Shown in pieces: positions 1 to 9,944 of a DNA stretch of 64,000 bases. Under the pieces are notes generated by a model, which worked only from the letters and a program-made list of their open reading frames with translations, had not been told where the DNA came from and did not search any database. Positions within the stretch are counted from its first letter, which is position 1. Each line of letters opens with the position of its first letter. The DNA lies in NCBI RefSeq assembly GCF_900167435.1, contig NZ_FUWS01000002.1, positions 173,924-237,923 of the forward strand, in the 5' to 3' direction. The DNA is from Marinactinospora thermotolerans DSM 45154. GTDB lineage: Bacteria > Actinomycetota > Actinomycetes > Streptosporangiales > Streptosporangiaceae. A program made the position numbers and the translations under genes.

Positions 1-584
1 CCGACACCTACTTCGTCACCGCCATCGGCCTCTACCAGATCTGGGGCGGGCAGCACCAGAAGGCGTTCAAACCGCGCCACTACCAGATCTGCGGCCAGGC
101 GGGCCCGCTGGGCTGGGAGATCCCGGCCGCGATCGGGGTGAAGAAGGCCCTGAAGAACACCGAACCCGACGCCGAGGTGGTCGGGATCGTCGGAGACTAC
201 GGCTTCCAGTACATGGTCGAGGAGCTCGCCGTCGGCGCCCAGTACAACGTGCCGTTCGTCCTCGTCATGCTCAACAACGAGTACCTCGGGCTGATCCGCC
301 AGGCCGAGATCCCGTTCGAGATGAACTACCAGGTCGACATCCACTACGACGAGTTCGGCACCGACAACGTCAAGATCATGGAGGCCTACGGCTGCTCGGG
401 GCGGCGCGTCGCCGATCCGGCCGAGATCAGGCAGGCCCTGGAGTGGGCGCGCAAGGAGGCCGAGGCGACCTCCCGGCCGGTGCTGGTCGAGATCATGATC
501 GAGCGCGAGGCCAACACCCCGCACGGCCCGTCGATCGACGCGGTCAAGGAGTTCGAACCGCTGCCCGACGAGGCCGCGCTCTAG
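1..584 (+). CDS. gcl: Glyoxylate carboligase, 3' part (5' end outside window)
   Basis: Thiamine-diphosphate enzyme that condenses two glyoxylates to tartronate semialdehyde and CO2. Only the last 193 codons are here, read in frame from base 3. The visible part is the C-terminal ThDP-binding domain, with GDYGFQYMVEEL followed about 20 residues later by LNNEYLGLIRQAEIPFEM, the cofactor-binding G-D-x ... N-N pattern of the acetolactate synthase superfamily. The stretch GLYQIWGGQQHQKAFKPRHY and the ending EFEPLPDEAAL are typical of Gcl rather than acetolactate synthase. Allantoicase follows 72 bases downstream, which supports a ureide to glyoxylate pathway in one transcription unit. The N-terminal region that would confirm the Gcl-specific active site is not visible. 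Confidence 0.9.
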   Translation, partial: DTYFVTAIGLYQIWGGQHQKAFKPRHYQICGQAGPLGWEIPAAIGVKKALKNTEPDAEVVGIVGDYGFQYMVEELAVGAQYNVPFVLVMLNNEYLGLIRQAEIPFEMNYQVDIHYDEFGTDNVKIMEAYGCSGRRVADPAEIRQALEWARKEAEATSRPVLVEIMIEREANTPHGPSIDAVKEFEPLPDEAAL

Positions 585-588
585 ACGA

Positions 589-636
589 CCGCGCCCTCGG
601 GCGCGGCTCGCGATCCGGGGGCAGCCGGCCCCCGGA
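589..636 (+). other. Two stem-loops between gcl and alc
   Basis: Two perfect 8-bp stems lie back to back: 589-606 (loop TC) and 614-636 (7-base loop). Neither is followed by a T-run, and the allantoicase ribosome-binding site starts about ten bases later. They look more like mRNA-stabilising or partially attenuating structures inside the operon than a terminator. This is inference from the sequence only. Confidence 0.45.
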
Positions 637-656
637 CCCACTTCCACAGGAGAGAG

Positions 657-1811
657 ATGTCATTGAGTGACCAGGAGTTCCTCCGGTACCCCGACCTCGC
701 CCTCCGCTCCTTTGGCGGCGCCGTCGTCTACGCCAACGACGAGTCCTTCGCCGAGCGGGAGAACCTCATCAAGCCCACGGCGCCCTTGTTCGACGAGACG
801 GACTTCGGCCACAAGGGCAAGGTGTACGACGGGTGGGAGACCCGACGGCGGAGGACTCCCGGGCACGACTGGGCCATCGTCAGACTGGGCGCGCCCGGCG
901 TGATCCACGGCGTGGTGGTCGACACCGCCTGGTTCAAGGGCAACTACCCGCCCGAGGTCTCGGTCGAGGCGGCGGGTTTCGAGGGGTACCCCACCGTCGA
1001 GGAGCTCAACGCCGCCGAGTGGACCACGATCGTGCCACGGTCGCCGGTCCAGGGGCACCACGCCAACGTGTTCACGGTCACCGACGACCGCCGCTACACC
1101 CACGTCCGGCTCACCATGCACCCCGACGGCGGGATCGCCCGGTTGCGGGTGCACGGCGAGGCCATCACCGATCCGCGGCTGCTCGTCGCCGGAGGGCTGG
1201 ACCTCGTCGCCCTGGAGAACGGCGGCCGGGTCACCGGGTGCAGCAACGAGTTCTACTCCTCGCCCACCAACCTCATCGCCCCTGGACTGACCCGCACCAT
1301 GGGGGAGGGGTGGGAGAACGCGCGCCGCCGCGACGACGGCAACGACTGGGTGGAGTTCCAGCTCGCCGGCTGTGGCGAGGTGCGGCTGCTCGAACTGGAC
1401 ACCAGCTACTTCCTGTTCAACGCGCCCGGGGCGGCCCGGGTCACCGGATGCGACGAGACCGTCTCCGACCCGGCCGACCCGGACTCCTGGTTCACCGTGC
1501 TGGAACGCACCGAGCTGCTCCCCGACACCCGCCACCGTTTCGTGGTGGCCGATCCCCGTCCCGCGACCCGGCTGCGCCTGGACGTCTACCCCGACGGCGG
1601 GCTGGCCCGGTTCCGGGCGGTGGGCGAGCTGTCGGCGGAGGGTCGCTCCGCGCTGTGGCTGCGCTGGGCCAACGCCCTGCCCGAGGCGCAGCTGCGCGCC
1701 GCCTTGAACGCGGCGGGCCTCACGGGGGACCAGGCCGAGCAGGCGCTCGCGAGCCGCCCCTTCGACAAGGCGGACGCGATTCCCGCCGAACTGACCGGGG
1801 GCGCGTTCTGA
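657..1811 (+). CDS. alc: Allantoicase
   Basis: Hydrolyses allantoate to ureidoglycolate and urea in purine (ureide) degradation. The 384-residue protein has the usual allantoicase length and shows the internal duplication of the family. One half (about residues 20-175) contains GHKGKVYDGWETRRRR and DWAIVRLG. The second half (about 190-340) repeats the pattern as TMGEGWENARRR and DWVEFQLA, and both halves contain a MHPDGGIARLRVHGE / VYPDGGLARFRAVGE motif. ATG at 657 is chosen because AGGAGAG precedes it at normal spacing. With glyoxylate carboligase just upstream, ureidoglycolate-derived glyoxylate could be channelled to glycerate. A ureidoglycolate lyase is not seen in the window. Confidence 0.93.
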   Translation: MSLSDQEFLRYPDLALRSFGGAVVYANDESFAERENLIKPTAPLFDETDFGHKGKVYDGWETRRRRTPGHDWAIVRLGAPGVIHGVVVDTAWFKGNYPPEVSVEAAGFEGYPTVEELNAAEWTTIVPRSPVQGHHANVFTVTDDRRYTHVRLTMHPDGGIARLRVHGEAITDPRLLVAGGLDLVALENGGRVTGCSNEFYSSPTNLIAPGLTRTMGEGWENARRRDDGNDWVEFQLAGCGEVRLLELDTSYFLFNAPGAARVTGCDETVSDPADPDSWFTVLERTELLPDTRHRFVVADPRPATRLRLDVYPDGGLARFRAVGELSAEGRSALWLRWANALPEAQLRAALNAAGLTGDQAEQALASRPFDKADAIPAELTGGAF

Positions 1812-1850
1812 TCCCGCGTCCCGGTTGATGGCTCCCAGCCGCAGGGAGCC

Positions 1851-1894
1851 GGGGCGCCACGGTGGCCGACTTGGCCGGGTCACCGTGGCGCCCC
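1851..1894 (+). terminator. Terminator after allantoicase
   Basis: A 14-bp perfect inverted repeat (1851-1864 with 1881-1894) with a 16-base loop lies 40 bases after the alc stop. There is no long T-run, as is common in high-GC actinobacteria. Confidence 0.7.
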
Positions 1895-1964
1895 TTCGCG
1901 GTGGGACCGGATTCGAGGGTCCGCCCCATCCCGCTCGCGGGGATCTGCTAACGTGATCGTCGTT

Positions 1965-2012
1965 ATGCTGCGCGAGCTGCTCCTCCTTAGCGGCCGCGGC
2001 GGGGGCCGTTAG
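1965..2012 (+). CDS. leuL: Leucine-rich leader peptide upstream of leuA
   Basis: A 15-codon ORF reads M-L-R-E-L-L-L-L-S-G-R-G-G-G-R. Five of its first eight codons are leucine, four of them consecutive (CTG CTC CTC CTT). It lies 86 bases before leuA in the same orientation. A TAACGT -10-like hexamer at 1949-1954 would start transcription only a few bases before the ATG, so the mRNA may be nearly leaderless. Short Leu-codon leader peptides before leuA have been predicted in actinobacteria as ribosome-mediated attenuation devices. The sequence shows the ORF; regulation by leucyl-tRNA supply is inferred from the family. Confidence 0.75.
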   Translation: MLRELLLLSGRGGGR

Positions 2013-3808
<1,796 letters not shown>

Positions 3809-3813
3809 GAGGA

Positions 3814-3851
3814 CCCTCCCGGGGTGCGCGACCGCCCGTACCCCGGGAGGG
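3814..3851. terminator. Bidirectional terminator between leuA and the CAP-domain gene
   Basis: Perfect 12-bp inverted repeat (3814-3825 with 3840-3851, 14-base loop) located between two convergent genes, so it can serve both strands. Confidence 0.75.
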
Positions 3852-3853
3852 GG

Positions 3854-4663
3854 TCACTCGCGGCCGAACATCTGGGTCCAGTGGACGCCGTCCCGGCCGA
3901 CGCCGATGGACCGGTTGTCGCAGTCGAGGATGTTGGCGCGGTGGCCGGGACTGTTCATCCAGGCCGACATGACCTCCTCCGCCGAGGACTGGCCGGCGGC
4001 GACGTTCTCGCCGGACCAGGCCCCGTATCCCGCGGCGGCGGCCCGCTCGTCGGGTCCCTCGCCTTCGGGGTTCTCGTGTGCCATGTACTCCCGTTGCGCC
4101 ATGTCCTCGCTGTGGGACTGGGCGGCCGAGGTCAGACGCTCGTCGGGGCGCAACGGCGCGCACCCCGCCGCCGCGCGCTCGGCGTTGGCCAGCGCGACGA
4201 CCGCTGCGGCGGAGTCGGCCTGCGGTGCCTCGTCCGGCTCCTCCTCCCGCTCCGCCTCCCCGCGGTCACCGCCGGAGGGGCTGGGGCGGGGGGAGACCTC
4301 CTCGGCGGGGATCTCCACGCTGAGCTCGGTGGTCTCGCCGGTCGCGGACGGGACGTCGGGCGCCGAGGGGCTGGCGGAAGGGGCGGGGGAGGACGCGGGG
4401 GCGGCGGAGGACGGGACCGGCGGCAGCGAGTCGTCGGGGACGATGACGTTCAGGTCGCCGGCCTGTTCACCGGCCTCGTCCGAGGACAGGGAGGCCAGGG
4501 TCAGGGCCGCGGCCAGGCCGAGCCCCACCGGAACCGCGGCCAGCGCGCCGATCACGGGCCGTTGCCACGGGGGAGCCGGTGGAACGGGGGCGCGTCTTCT
4601 CCCCCGCCGCGCGCGTCGCGTTCTATCGTCCTGCCGCCGGTGGTTCGCGTTGCCCCGTGGCAT
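3854..4663 (-). CDS. CAP (SCP/PR-1) domain protein, membrane-anchored
   Basis: 269 residues. A very basic N-terminus (residues 1-30) precedes one membrane segment at about 36-58 (VIGALAAVPVGLGLAAALTL), then a Pro/Ser/Glu-rich linker of about 85 residues. The CAP domain runs from about 150 to the end and contains LANAERAAAGCAPLRPD, SHSEDMAQREYMAHENPEG, WSGENVAAGQ and AWMNSPGHRANILD, the conserved His/Glu cavity motifs of the family. Two cysteines (in AGCAPL and LDCDN) could form the usual disulfide outside the cell. The protein is most likely extracytoplasmic and tethered. The role of bacterial CAP proteins is generally unknown, so no function is assigned beyond the fold. Confidence 0.85.
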   Translation of the reverse strand: MPRGNANHRRQDDRTRRARRGRRRAPVPPAPPWQRPVIGALAAVPVGLGLAAALTLASLSSDEAGEQAGDLNVIVPDDSLPPVPSSAAPASSPAPSASPSAPDVPSATGETTELSVEIPAEEVSPRPSPSGGDRGEAEREEEPDEAPQADSAAAVVALANAERAAAGCAPLRPDERLTSAAQSHSEDMAQREYMAHENPEGEGPDERAAAAGYGAWSGENVAAGQSSAEEVMSAWMNSPGHRANILDCDNRSIGVGRDGVHWTQMFGRE

Positions 4664-4802
4664 GTCGTGGCCCCCGTCTGCCTGGTGTGGGTCGTGTTTG
4701 CGCGAGATGGTAGACCAAATGCGGGCAAAGAGTGTCGTGGTTCCCCGTTACCGCAGGAAAGGCGGTGGGGCCCGGTCGGCACCGGACCCCACACGTCGAA
4801 GG

Positions 4803-4820
4803 CCGCTCCCGCTGGAGCGG
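4803..4820 (-). terminator. Short hairpin after the MHS transporter
   Basis: A 7-bp stem (4803-4809 with 4814-4820) lies immediately beyond the stop of the minus-strand transporter gene. It is GC-rich without a clear U-run, so only moderately convincing. Confidence 0.45.
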
Positions 4821-4821
4821 T

Positions 4822-6114
4822 TCAGTCCTCCTCGGCCACGGTGACGCGGCGGGCCATGGACACGGCCACGATGGAGATGATCGCGGTGAACACGAGATAG
4901 ATCGCGATCGGCGCCCACGAGTTGTCGTAACGGCCCAGCAGCCAGGTGGCGAGCAGCGGCGCGGTGCCGCCGGCCAGCGCCGCGCCGACCTGGTAGCCCA
5001 GCGTCACGCCGGTGTAGCGGACCCGGGTGGAGAAGATCTCCGAGGACAGCGTGCCGATCGTGGCGGTCACGGGAGGCCAGAAGATGCCCAGGCCGATCAC
5101 CGTGGCCAGGACGAGGGCCCAGGCGCCGCCCAGGTCGATCAGCATGAAGTAGGGCGCGGCGAACAGCGCGAGCAGTACGGCGCCGCCCAGGTAGACCCGC
5201 TGGCGGCCGAACGTGTCGGAGAGGCGGCCCATGAGCGGGATCATGACCGTGGCGACGATCGCGCCCACCGTCACCGCGTTGAGCGCGGTGGCGTTGGCGA
5301 AGCCGAGCGTTCCCGTGGCGTAGCTGACCACGAACGTGCCGAAGATGTAGAACGGCGCGGTCTCCACGACCTTGGCGCCGATCGCGATGAGCACGGAACG
5401 CCAGTGGTGGCGCAGCGTCTCGGCGATGGGCATCTTGGCGACGTTGCCCTCGGCCTTGGCCTGGCGGAAGGCGGGGGTCTCGTCGATCCCCGAGCGGATC
5501 CACAGGCCCAGCAGCACCAGCAGGAAGCTGGCGATGAACGGGATGCGCCAGCCCCAGGAGGTGAACTGCTCCTCCGAGAGCAGCTGCATCACGGTCAGGG
5601 CCAGACTGGCCAGCAGCATGCCGATGGTGATGCCCATCTGCGGAACGCTGCCGAACAGGCCGCGGCGGTTCTTCGGGGCGTACTCGTAGGCGAGCAGCAG
5701 CGCGCCGCCCCATTCGCCACCGATGCCCAGCCCCTGCACCAGGCGCAGGATGATCAGCAGGATGGGGGCCCACACCCCGATCTGGGCGTAGGTCGGCAGC
5801 AGGCCGATGAGCACGGTCGAACCGCCCATCAGCGACAGCGTGATGACCAGCGTCTTCTTACGCCCGATGCGGTCGCCGATGTGCGAGAAGATGAAGCCGC
5901 CCAGGGGGCGGATGAAGAAGGTCAGGGAGAAGGACAGGTAGGACAGCATCAACGACACCACGGGGTCGCTGGAGGGGAAGAAGAGCTCGTCGAAGACGAG
6001 CCCCGCGGCGGTGCTGTAGAGGAAGAAGTCGAACCACTCGATCGAGCTGCCGGTCAGGCTGGCCGCGATCACCTTTCCGTGCGGACGTTTTCTGGCGCTG
6101 TTGGCCACGCTCAT
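4822..6114 (-). CDS. MFS transporter, metabolite:H+ symporter (MHS) type
   Basis: 430 residues with about twelve hydrophobic segments. MHS-family hallmarks are visible: the early TGSSIEWFDFFLYSTAAGLV and the loop motifs FIRPLGGFIFSHIGDRIGRK and GLGIGGEWGGALLLAYEYAP. Members import small organic acids or zwitterions such as shikimate, proline/betaine, citrate or alpha-ketoglutarate. The substrate cannot be read from the sequence, and the neighbours (recO, a CAP protein) do not help. The ATG at 6114 is preferred over an upstream in-frame ATG at 6231 because CAGGAG precedes it and the extra 39 residues are low-complexity. A second, distinct MHS transporter lies at 52564-53880. Confidence 0.88.
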   Translation of the reverse strand: MSVANSARKRPHGKVIAASLTGSSIEWFDFFLYSTAAGLVFDELFFPSSDPVVSLMLSYLSFSLTFFIRPLGGFIFSHIGDRIGRKKTLVITLSLMGGSTVLIGLLPTYAQIGVWAPILLIILRLVQGLGIGGEWGGALLLAYEYAPKNRRGLFGSVPQMGITIGMLLASLALTVMQLLSEEQFTSWGWRIPFIASFLLVLLGLWIRSGIDETPAFRQAKAEGNVAKMPIAETLRHHWRSVLIAIGAKVVETAPFYIFGTFVVSYATGTLGFANATALNAVTVGAIVATVMIPLMGRLSDTFGRQRVYLGGAVLLALFAAPYFMLIDLGGAWALVLATVIGLGIFWPPVTATIGTLSSEIFSTRVRYTGVTLGYQVGAALAGGTAPLLATWLLGRYDNSWAPIAIYLVFTAIISIVAVSMARRVTVAEED

Positions 6115-6384
6115 GTGCGCGGGTCTCCTGTTCAAGCCGGCCTCGGTGAGGCTGGGGGATGCGGCCCGCGGGCCGCCGGGGGAGGACGGCGAGCTCGGCG
6201 AGGTTTCCGGCCGGACGCGCTCCTGGGGCACCGTCGGTGGGTCCGGGGTGGCCGGAAGGGGGACCGAGCGGGAGGGGCCGGTGGCCGGGGTCGTGCCCCG
6301 TCACACGGCCCGGTGACTGCCATGAACCTAGGGCACGGTTGAAACCCGGGAGTTTGCCCACCTGGCCAAAGAACGGCCGGCGGG

Positions 6385-6403
6385 TTTGTTCGAGTGAACG
6401 AAA
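6385..6403 (-). promoter_or_regulatory. Imperfect palindrome upstream of the MHS transporter
   Basis: TTTGTTCGAGTGAACGAAA is a 19-bp palindrome with one arm mismatch, in an unusually AT-rich patch between the divergent transporter and recO genes. It resembles an operator of an IclR or GntR type regulator. It is 270 bases from the transporter start and about 100 from recO, so its target is uncertain. The remainder of 6115-6505 shows no credible gene. Confidence 0.4.
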
Positions 6404-6505
6404 AGATGAAATCGCGAGTAATCCGGAAACATGACCGTTACCCGGGGGTGGGAGCGCGGCCGGGCCGTGGCGCACCCGCCGCCCGGAATCGGCGACAATG
6501 GAGGG

Positions 6506-7237
6506 GTGAGCCTCTACCGTGACGAGGGCGTTGTCCTCAGGACCCGCAAACTCGGCGAGGCCGACCGCATCGTGACCCTGCTGACCCGGCGTACCGGGTT
6601 GGTGCGCGCCGTCGGCAAGGGCGTGCGCCGGACCAAGTCCCGATTCGGGGCCAGGCTGGAGCCGTTCACCCATGTCGACCTCCAGCTCTACACCGGGCGC
6701 ACGCTCGACGTGATCACCCAGGCCGATACGCTGCACGCCTACGGGACGCCCATCGTCGCCGACTACGCGCGCTACACCGCGGGCACCGCGATGCTGGAGA
6801 CGGCCGAGAAGATCGTCATCGTCGAGAAGGATCCCGCCCTGCGGCAGTTTCTCCTGCTCATCGGGGGGCTGCGGACGCTCGGCGGAAACGAGCACGACCC
6901 CCGGCTGGTCCTGGACGCCTACCTGCTGCGCTCCCTCGCGGTGGCCGGCTACGCGCCGGCGCTGGACGAGTGCGCCAGGTGCGGCTCGCACGGTATCCAG
7001 CGCTCCTTCGCGGTGCACGCCGGCGGCGCGGTGTGCTCGGTGTGCCGCCCGGCCGGCTCGGCCAGTCCCGCGCCGGACACGCTGCGGTTGATGGTGGCCC
7101 TGTTGCGCGGCGACTGGGCCGGCGCCGACGCCAGTGAGGAACGGCACCGCACCGAGTGCAGCGGTCTCGTCGCCGCCTACCTCCAGTGGCACCTCGAAAA
7201 CGGAATCCGATCCCTGCGCCTCGTGGAGCGTTCTTGA
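6506..7237 (+). CDS. recO: DNA repair protein RecO
   Basis: RecF-pathway mediator that binds SSB and RecR and loads RecA on gapped DNA. The 243-residue protein begins [20 protein letters not shown], the OB-fold N-terminus of RecO. A zinc-binding Cys cluster follows, with CARCGSHG (about residues 159-166) and CSVCRP (about 181-186). GTG at 6506 is chosen because homology starts there and GGAGG lies just upstream, although spacing is tight. The 25 residues that would precede it from an upstream ATG are not RecO-like. The stop codon overlaps the TTG start of uppS, indicating translational coupling. Confidence 0.93.
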   Translation: MSLYRDEGVVLRTRKLGEADRIVTLLTRRTGLVRAVGKGVRRTKSRFGARLEPFTHVDLQLYTGRTLDVITQADTLHAYGTPIVADYARYTAGTAMLETAEKIVIVEKDPALRQFLLLIGGLRTLGGNEHDPRLVLDAYLLRSLAVAGYAPALDECARCGSHGIQRSFAVHAGGAVCSVCRPAGSASPAPDTLRLMVALLRGDWAGADASEERHRTECSGLVAAYLQWHLENGIRSLRLVERS

Positions 7238-8076
7238 GTCCTTACAACCCCCTCTCGTCGAAGTCCTCCCGGCAGTACGCGCCCCCGGTGCCCCACCCCA
7301 GTGGCGCCCGCCCGCCGGAGCTGCCCCGCGAGCTCATCCCCCGTCACGTCGCGCTCGTCATGGACGGCAACGGCCGCTGGGCCAAGGAGCGCGGCCTGCC
7401 GCGCACCGAGGGGCACAAGGCGGGGGAGAGCTCCCTGTTCGACGCGATCGAGGGCGCGCTGGAGCTGGGCATCCCCTATCTGTCGGCCTACGCCTTCTCC
7501 ACCGAGAACTGGAAGCGCTCGCCCGAGGAGGTCCGCTTCCTCATGGGCTTCAACCGGGAGGTGCTGCGCCGCCGCCGGGACGAGCTGCACGCCCGCGGCG
7601 TGCGCGTCCGCTGGGCCGGCCGGCGCGGCCGGCTGTGGAAGAGCGTCATCAAGGAGCTGGAGGAGGCCGAGGAGCTGTCGAAGGACAACACCCGGCTCAC
7701 CCTCCAGTTCTGCGTCAACTACGGCGGTCGCGCCGAGATCACCGACGCCGCGGCGGCGATCGCCCGCGCGGCGGTCGAGGGGCGGATCAACCCGGACCGG
7801 ATCACCGAGGCCACGTTGGCCAAGTACCTCGACGAACCCGATATTCCCGACGTCGATCTGGTGGTGCGCCCCTCGGGGGAGCAGCGCATCTCCAACTTCC
7901 TGCTGTGGCAGTCGGCCTACGCCGAGTTCGTCTTCCTCGACACGCTGTGGCCCGACTTCGACCGGCGGCACCTGTGGCACGCCTGCGAGGTCTATGCCAG
8001 CCGTGACCGGCGCTACGGCGGCGCGGTGCCCAACCCGGTCCCGCCCGTGACGGACCCCGCCCCTCCCGGCCGCTGA
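7234..8076 (+). CDS. uppS: Isoprenyl transferase (cis-prenyl diphosphate synthase)
   Basis: Adds isopentenyl units in cis to make the polyprenyl diphosphate lipid carrier for cell-wall synthesis. The 280-residue product has [20 protein letters not shown] (catalytic Asp region and P-loop-like segment, about residue 39), [19 protein letters not shown] and a final [19 protein letters not shown], all conserved in UppS. The start is a TTG at 7234 that shares bases with the recO stop (TTGA), with GTGGAG about eight bases upstream. The alternative upstream GTG would lie inside recO. A proline-rich tail ([16 protein letters not shown]) is non-conserved. Confidence 0.93.
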   Translation: MSPYNPLSSKSSRQYAPPVPHPSGARPPELPRELIPRHVALVMDGNGRWAKERGLPRTEGHKAGESSLFDAIEGALELGIPYLSAYAFSTENWKRSPEEVRFLMGFNREVLRRRRDELHARGVRVRWAGRRGRLWKSVIKELEEAEELSKDNTRLTLQFCVNYGGRAEITDAAAAIARAAVEGRINPDRITEATLAKYLDEPDIPDVDLVVRPSGEQRISNFLLWQSAYAEFVFLDTLWPDFDRRHLWHACEVYASRDRRYGGAVPNPVPPVTDPAPPGR

Positions 8077-8082
8077 GGTCCC

Positions 8083-8102
8083 CGCCGTGGCCCGCCACGG
8101 CG
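8083..8102 (+). terminator. Hairpin after uppS
   Basis: 8-bp perfect stem with a 4-base loop, seven bases after the uppS stop. There is no T-run, but the position fits a high-GC terminator. Confidence 0.5.
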
Positions 8103-8147
8103 TCCCTGGAGCCGAGCCGAGCGCATGACCAGGCATGATCGGATGAC

Positions 8148-8972
8148 GTGAGAACAATCGACCTGAACAGAGACAGCCTCACCTACGTCGCGATCGGCGA
8201 CAGTTTCACCGAGGGGGTCGGCGACCCGCACACCCCCGAGCGGGCCGTTCACGAGGGCGAGTTCCGGGGCTGGGCCGACCGGTTCGCCGAGCACCTCGCC
8301 GGCCATGTCGGCGAGGTCCGCTACGCCAACCTCGCGGTGCGCGGCAAGCTGCTGCGCCAGGTCATGGCGGACCAGCTGCCCCGCGCCCTCGAACTCCGGC
8401 CGGACCTGGTGTCCTTCAGCGCGGGGGGCAACGACCTGTTGCGCCCCGGGGCCGACCCCGACCGGTTGGCCCTGGTGCTGGAGGAGGGGGTGCGCCGGTT
8501 GCGGGCGGCGGGCAGCGAGGTCGTGCTGTTCACCGGGGTCAACATCACCGGCGGCTACATGCGCGCCCTCATCGGCACGTTCGCGCGCTACTACCTGAAC
8601 ATCCGCGCGATCGCCGACCGGCACGGCTGCTATCTGGTCGACCAGTGGTCCATGGGCGTCCTCGCCGACGCCAGGGCCTGGGACGCCGACCGGCTGCACA
8701 TGTCACCGGAGGGCCACCGGCGACTGGCGCTCAAGGTCTGCGAAGTCCTGGGCGTCCCGGTGGCGGGGCGCTGGGATGACCCGTGGCCGCCGGTCCCCGC
8801 CGTCCCCTGGTTCACGGCGCGGGGGGAGGACCTGCGCTGGGCCCGGAGCTTCCTGGTGCCGTGGGTGGGCCGCAGGCTCACCGGCCGCTCGTCGGGTGAC
8901 TCCGTCACCGCCAAGCGGCCCGCGCCGGAGCGGGTGCGGCGTCTGGAGCGCGAGGACGACCCGTCCCGGTAG
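8148..8972 (+). CDS. SGNH/GDSL hydrolase, tandem copy 1
   Basis: 274 residues with the SGNH esterase blocks. Block I is YVAIGDSFTEGVGD (nucleophile Ser about residue 20), followed by VRYANLAVRGKL, block III GGNDLLRPGADPD and block V WDADRLHMSPEGHRR, whose Asp and His complete the triad. There is no signal peptide, so it is probably cytoplasmic. The C-terminal region DLRWARSFLVPWVGRRLTGRSSGD is shared almost word for word with the next gene, so the two arose by duplication. The start is a GTG at 8148. The substrate is unknown; family members are esterases, lipases or deacetylases. Confidence 0.87.
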   Translation: MRTIDLNRDSLTYVAIGDSFTEGVGDPHTPERAVHEGEFRGWADRFAEHLAGHVGEVRYANLAVRGKLLRQVMADQLPRALELRPDLVSFSAGGNDLLRPGADPDRLALVLEEGVRRLRAAGSEVVLFTGVNITGGYMRALIGTFARYYLNIRAIADRHGCYLVDQWSMGVLADARAWDADRLHMSPEGHRRLALKVCEVLGVPVAGRWDDPWPPVPAVPWFTARGEDLRWARSFLVPWVGRRLTGRSSGDSVTAKRPAPERVRRLEREDDPSR

Positions 8973-8988
8973 CGCGCCGCCGCGCGAC

Positions 8989-9025
8989 CGTCGGCGGGCC
9001 GTTCACCGGGGCCGGCCCGCCGACG
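8989..9025 (+). terminator. Terminator after SGNH copy 1
   Basis: Perfect 12-bp stem (8989-9000 with 9014-9025) with a 13-base loop, 17 bases after the stop. It implies that the two paralogues are transcribed separately. Confidence 0.65.
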
Positions 9026-9103
9026 TGAGGCGCGCAACAAAAGGTCGAAATCCTCGAACCTACTGTCGCGTAACCATGGACTCAGCATGCATGATCGTCT
9101 ACC

Positions 9104-9901
9104 ATGAGCGGCTTTTCCATCGAGCGGGACATCGTTTCCTACGTCGCCATCGGCGACAGCTTCACGGAGGGCATGAGCGACCCCTACCCGGACAGCACGG
9201 CGGTGCCGACCGGTAGGTATCGGGGGTGGGCGGACCGGTTGGCCGAGCACATGGCCGACCACATCGGGGAAGTGCGCTACGCCAACCTCGCGGTGCGCGG
9301 AAAACTGATCCGCCAGATCGTCGCGGAGCAGCTGCCCCGCGCCATCGAACTACGTCCGGACCTGGTGACCATCTGCGCCGGCGGCAACGACATCATCCGC
9401 CCGGGCAGCGACCCCGACCAGGTCGCCGAGATATTCGAAGGGGCGATCGGCCGGCTTCGGGAGACCGGGGCCGACGTGTTGATCTTCACCGGCTTCGACA
9501 CCGGGTTCCAGCCGGTCATGCGGCGCTTCCGCGGCAAGATCGCCACCTACAACATGCACCTGCGCGGCATCGCCGACCGCTACGGCTGCCAGGTCGTCGA
9601 CCTGTGGAGCATGAAGATCTTCGCCGACCGGCAGGCCTGGGACGCCGACCGGCTGCACCTGTCCCCCGAGGGGCACCGCCGTCTCGCCCTCAGGGTGGCC
9701 GAGGTGCTCGGCCTGCCCGCCGACGAGGACTGGAACGCCCCCTGGCCCGCCCTGCCGCCGATGGCCTGGCACGTGGCGCGCCAGCAGGACCTGCACTGGG
9801 CGCGCGAGTTCCTGGTGCCCTGGATCGGGCGCAGGCTGACCGGACGGTCCTCCGGCGACGGGATCAGGCCCAAGCGGCCCAACCTGGAGCGGCTGCGCTG
9901 A
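9104..9901 (+). CDS. SGNH/GDSL hydrolase, tandem copy 2
   Basis: 265-residue paralogue of the preceding gene. It has block I YVAIGDSFTEGMSD, then VRYANLAVRGKLIRQIVAEQ, block III GGNDIIRPGSDPD and block V WDADRLHLSPEGHRR. It also shares the C-terminal segment HWAREFLVPWIGRRLTGRSSGD. All catalytic blocks are intact, so both copies are probably active. The main differences lie between blocks III and V (FDTGFQPVMRRFRGKIATYN here, NITGGYMRALIGTFARYYLN in copy 1), which may change substrate choice. It starts at ATG 9104 and ends in a strong terminator shared with the convergent zur gene. Confidence 0.87.
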   Translation: MSGFSIERDIVSYVAIGDSFTEGMSDPYPDSTAVPTGRYRGWADRLAEHMADHIGEVRYANLAVRGKLIRQIVAEQLPRAIELRPDLVTICAGGNDIIRPGSDPDQVAEIFEGAIGRLRETGADVLIFTGFDTGFQPVMRRFRGKIATYNMHLRGIADRYGCQVVDLWSMKIFADRQAWDADRLHLSPEGHRRLALRVAEVLGLPADEDWNAPWPALPPMAWHVARQQDLHWAREFLVPWIGRRLTGRSSGDGIRPKRPNLERLR

Positions 9902-9902
9902 G

Positions 9903-9944
9903 GGCCTGACGGCCGCCGGGGGGAACCCCGGCGGCCGTCAGGCC
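9903..9944. terminator. Strong bidirectional terminator overlapping the end of zur
   Basis: Perfect 19-bp stem (9903-9921 with 9926-9944) with a GGAA-type 4-base loop, between convergent genes. Its right arm contains the zur stop codon (9938-9940), so the last zur codons are part of the stem. Confidence 0.85.

Noticed and set aside
589-636. Hairpins between gcl and alc as a terminator
   Set aside because: They are within 20 bases of the alc ribosome-binding site, lack a U-run, and the genes are functionally linked, so operon-internal structures are more likely.
4732-6342. 536-codon plus-strand frame opposite the MHS transporter
   Set aside because: His/Gln/Glu-rich shadow of a conserved membrane protein gene; no ribosome-binding site or homology.
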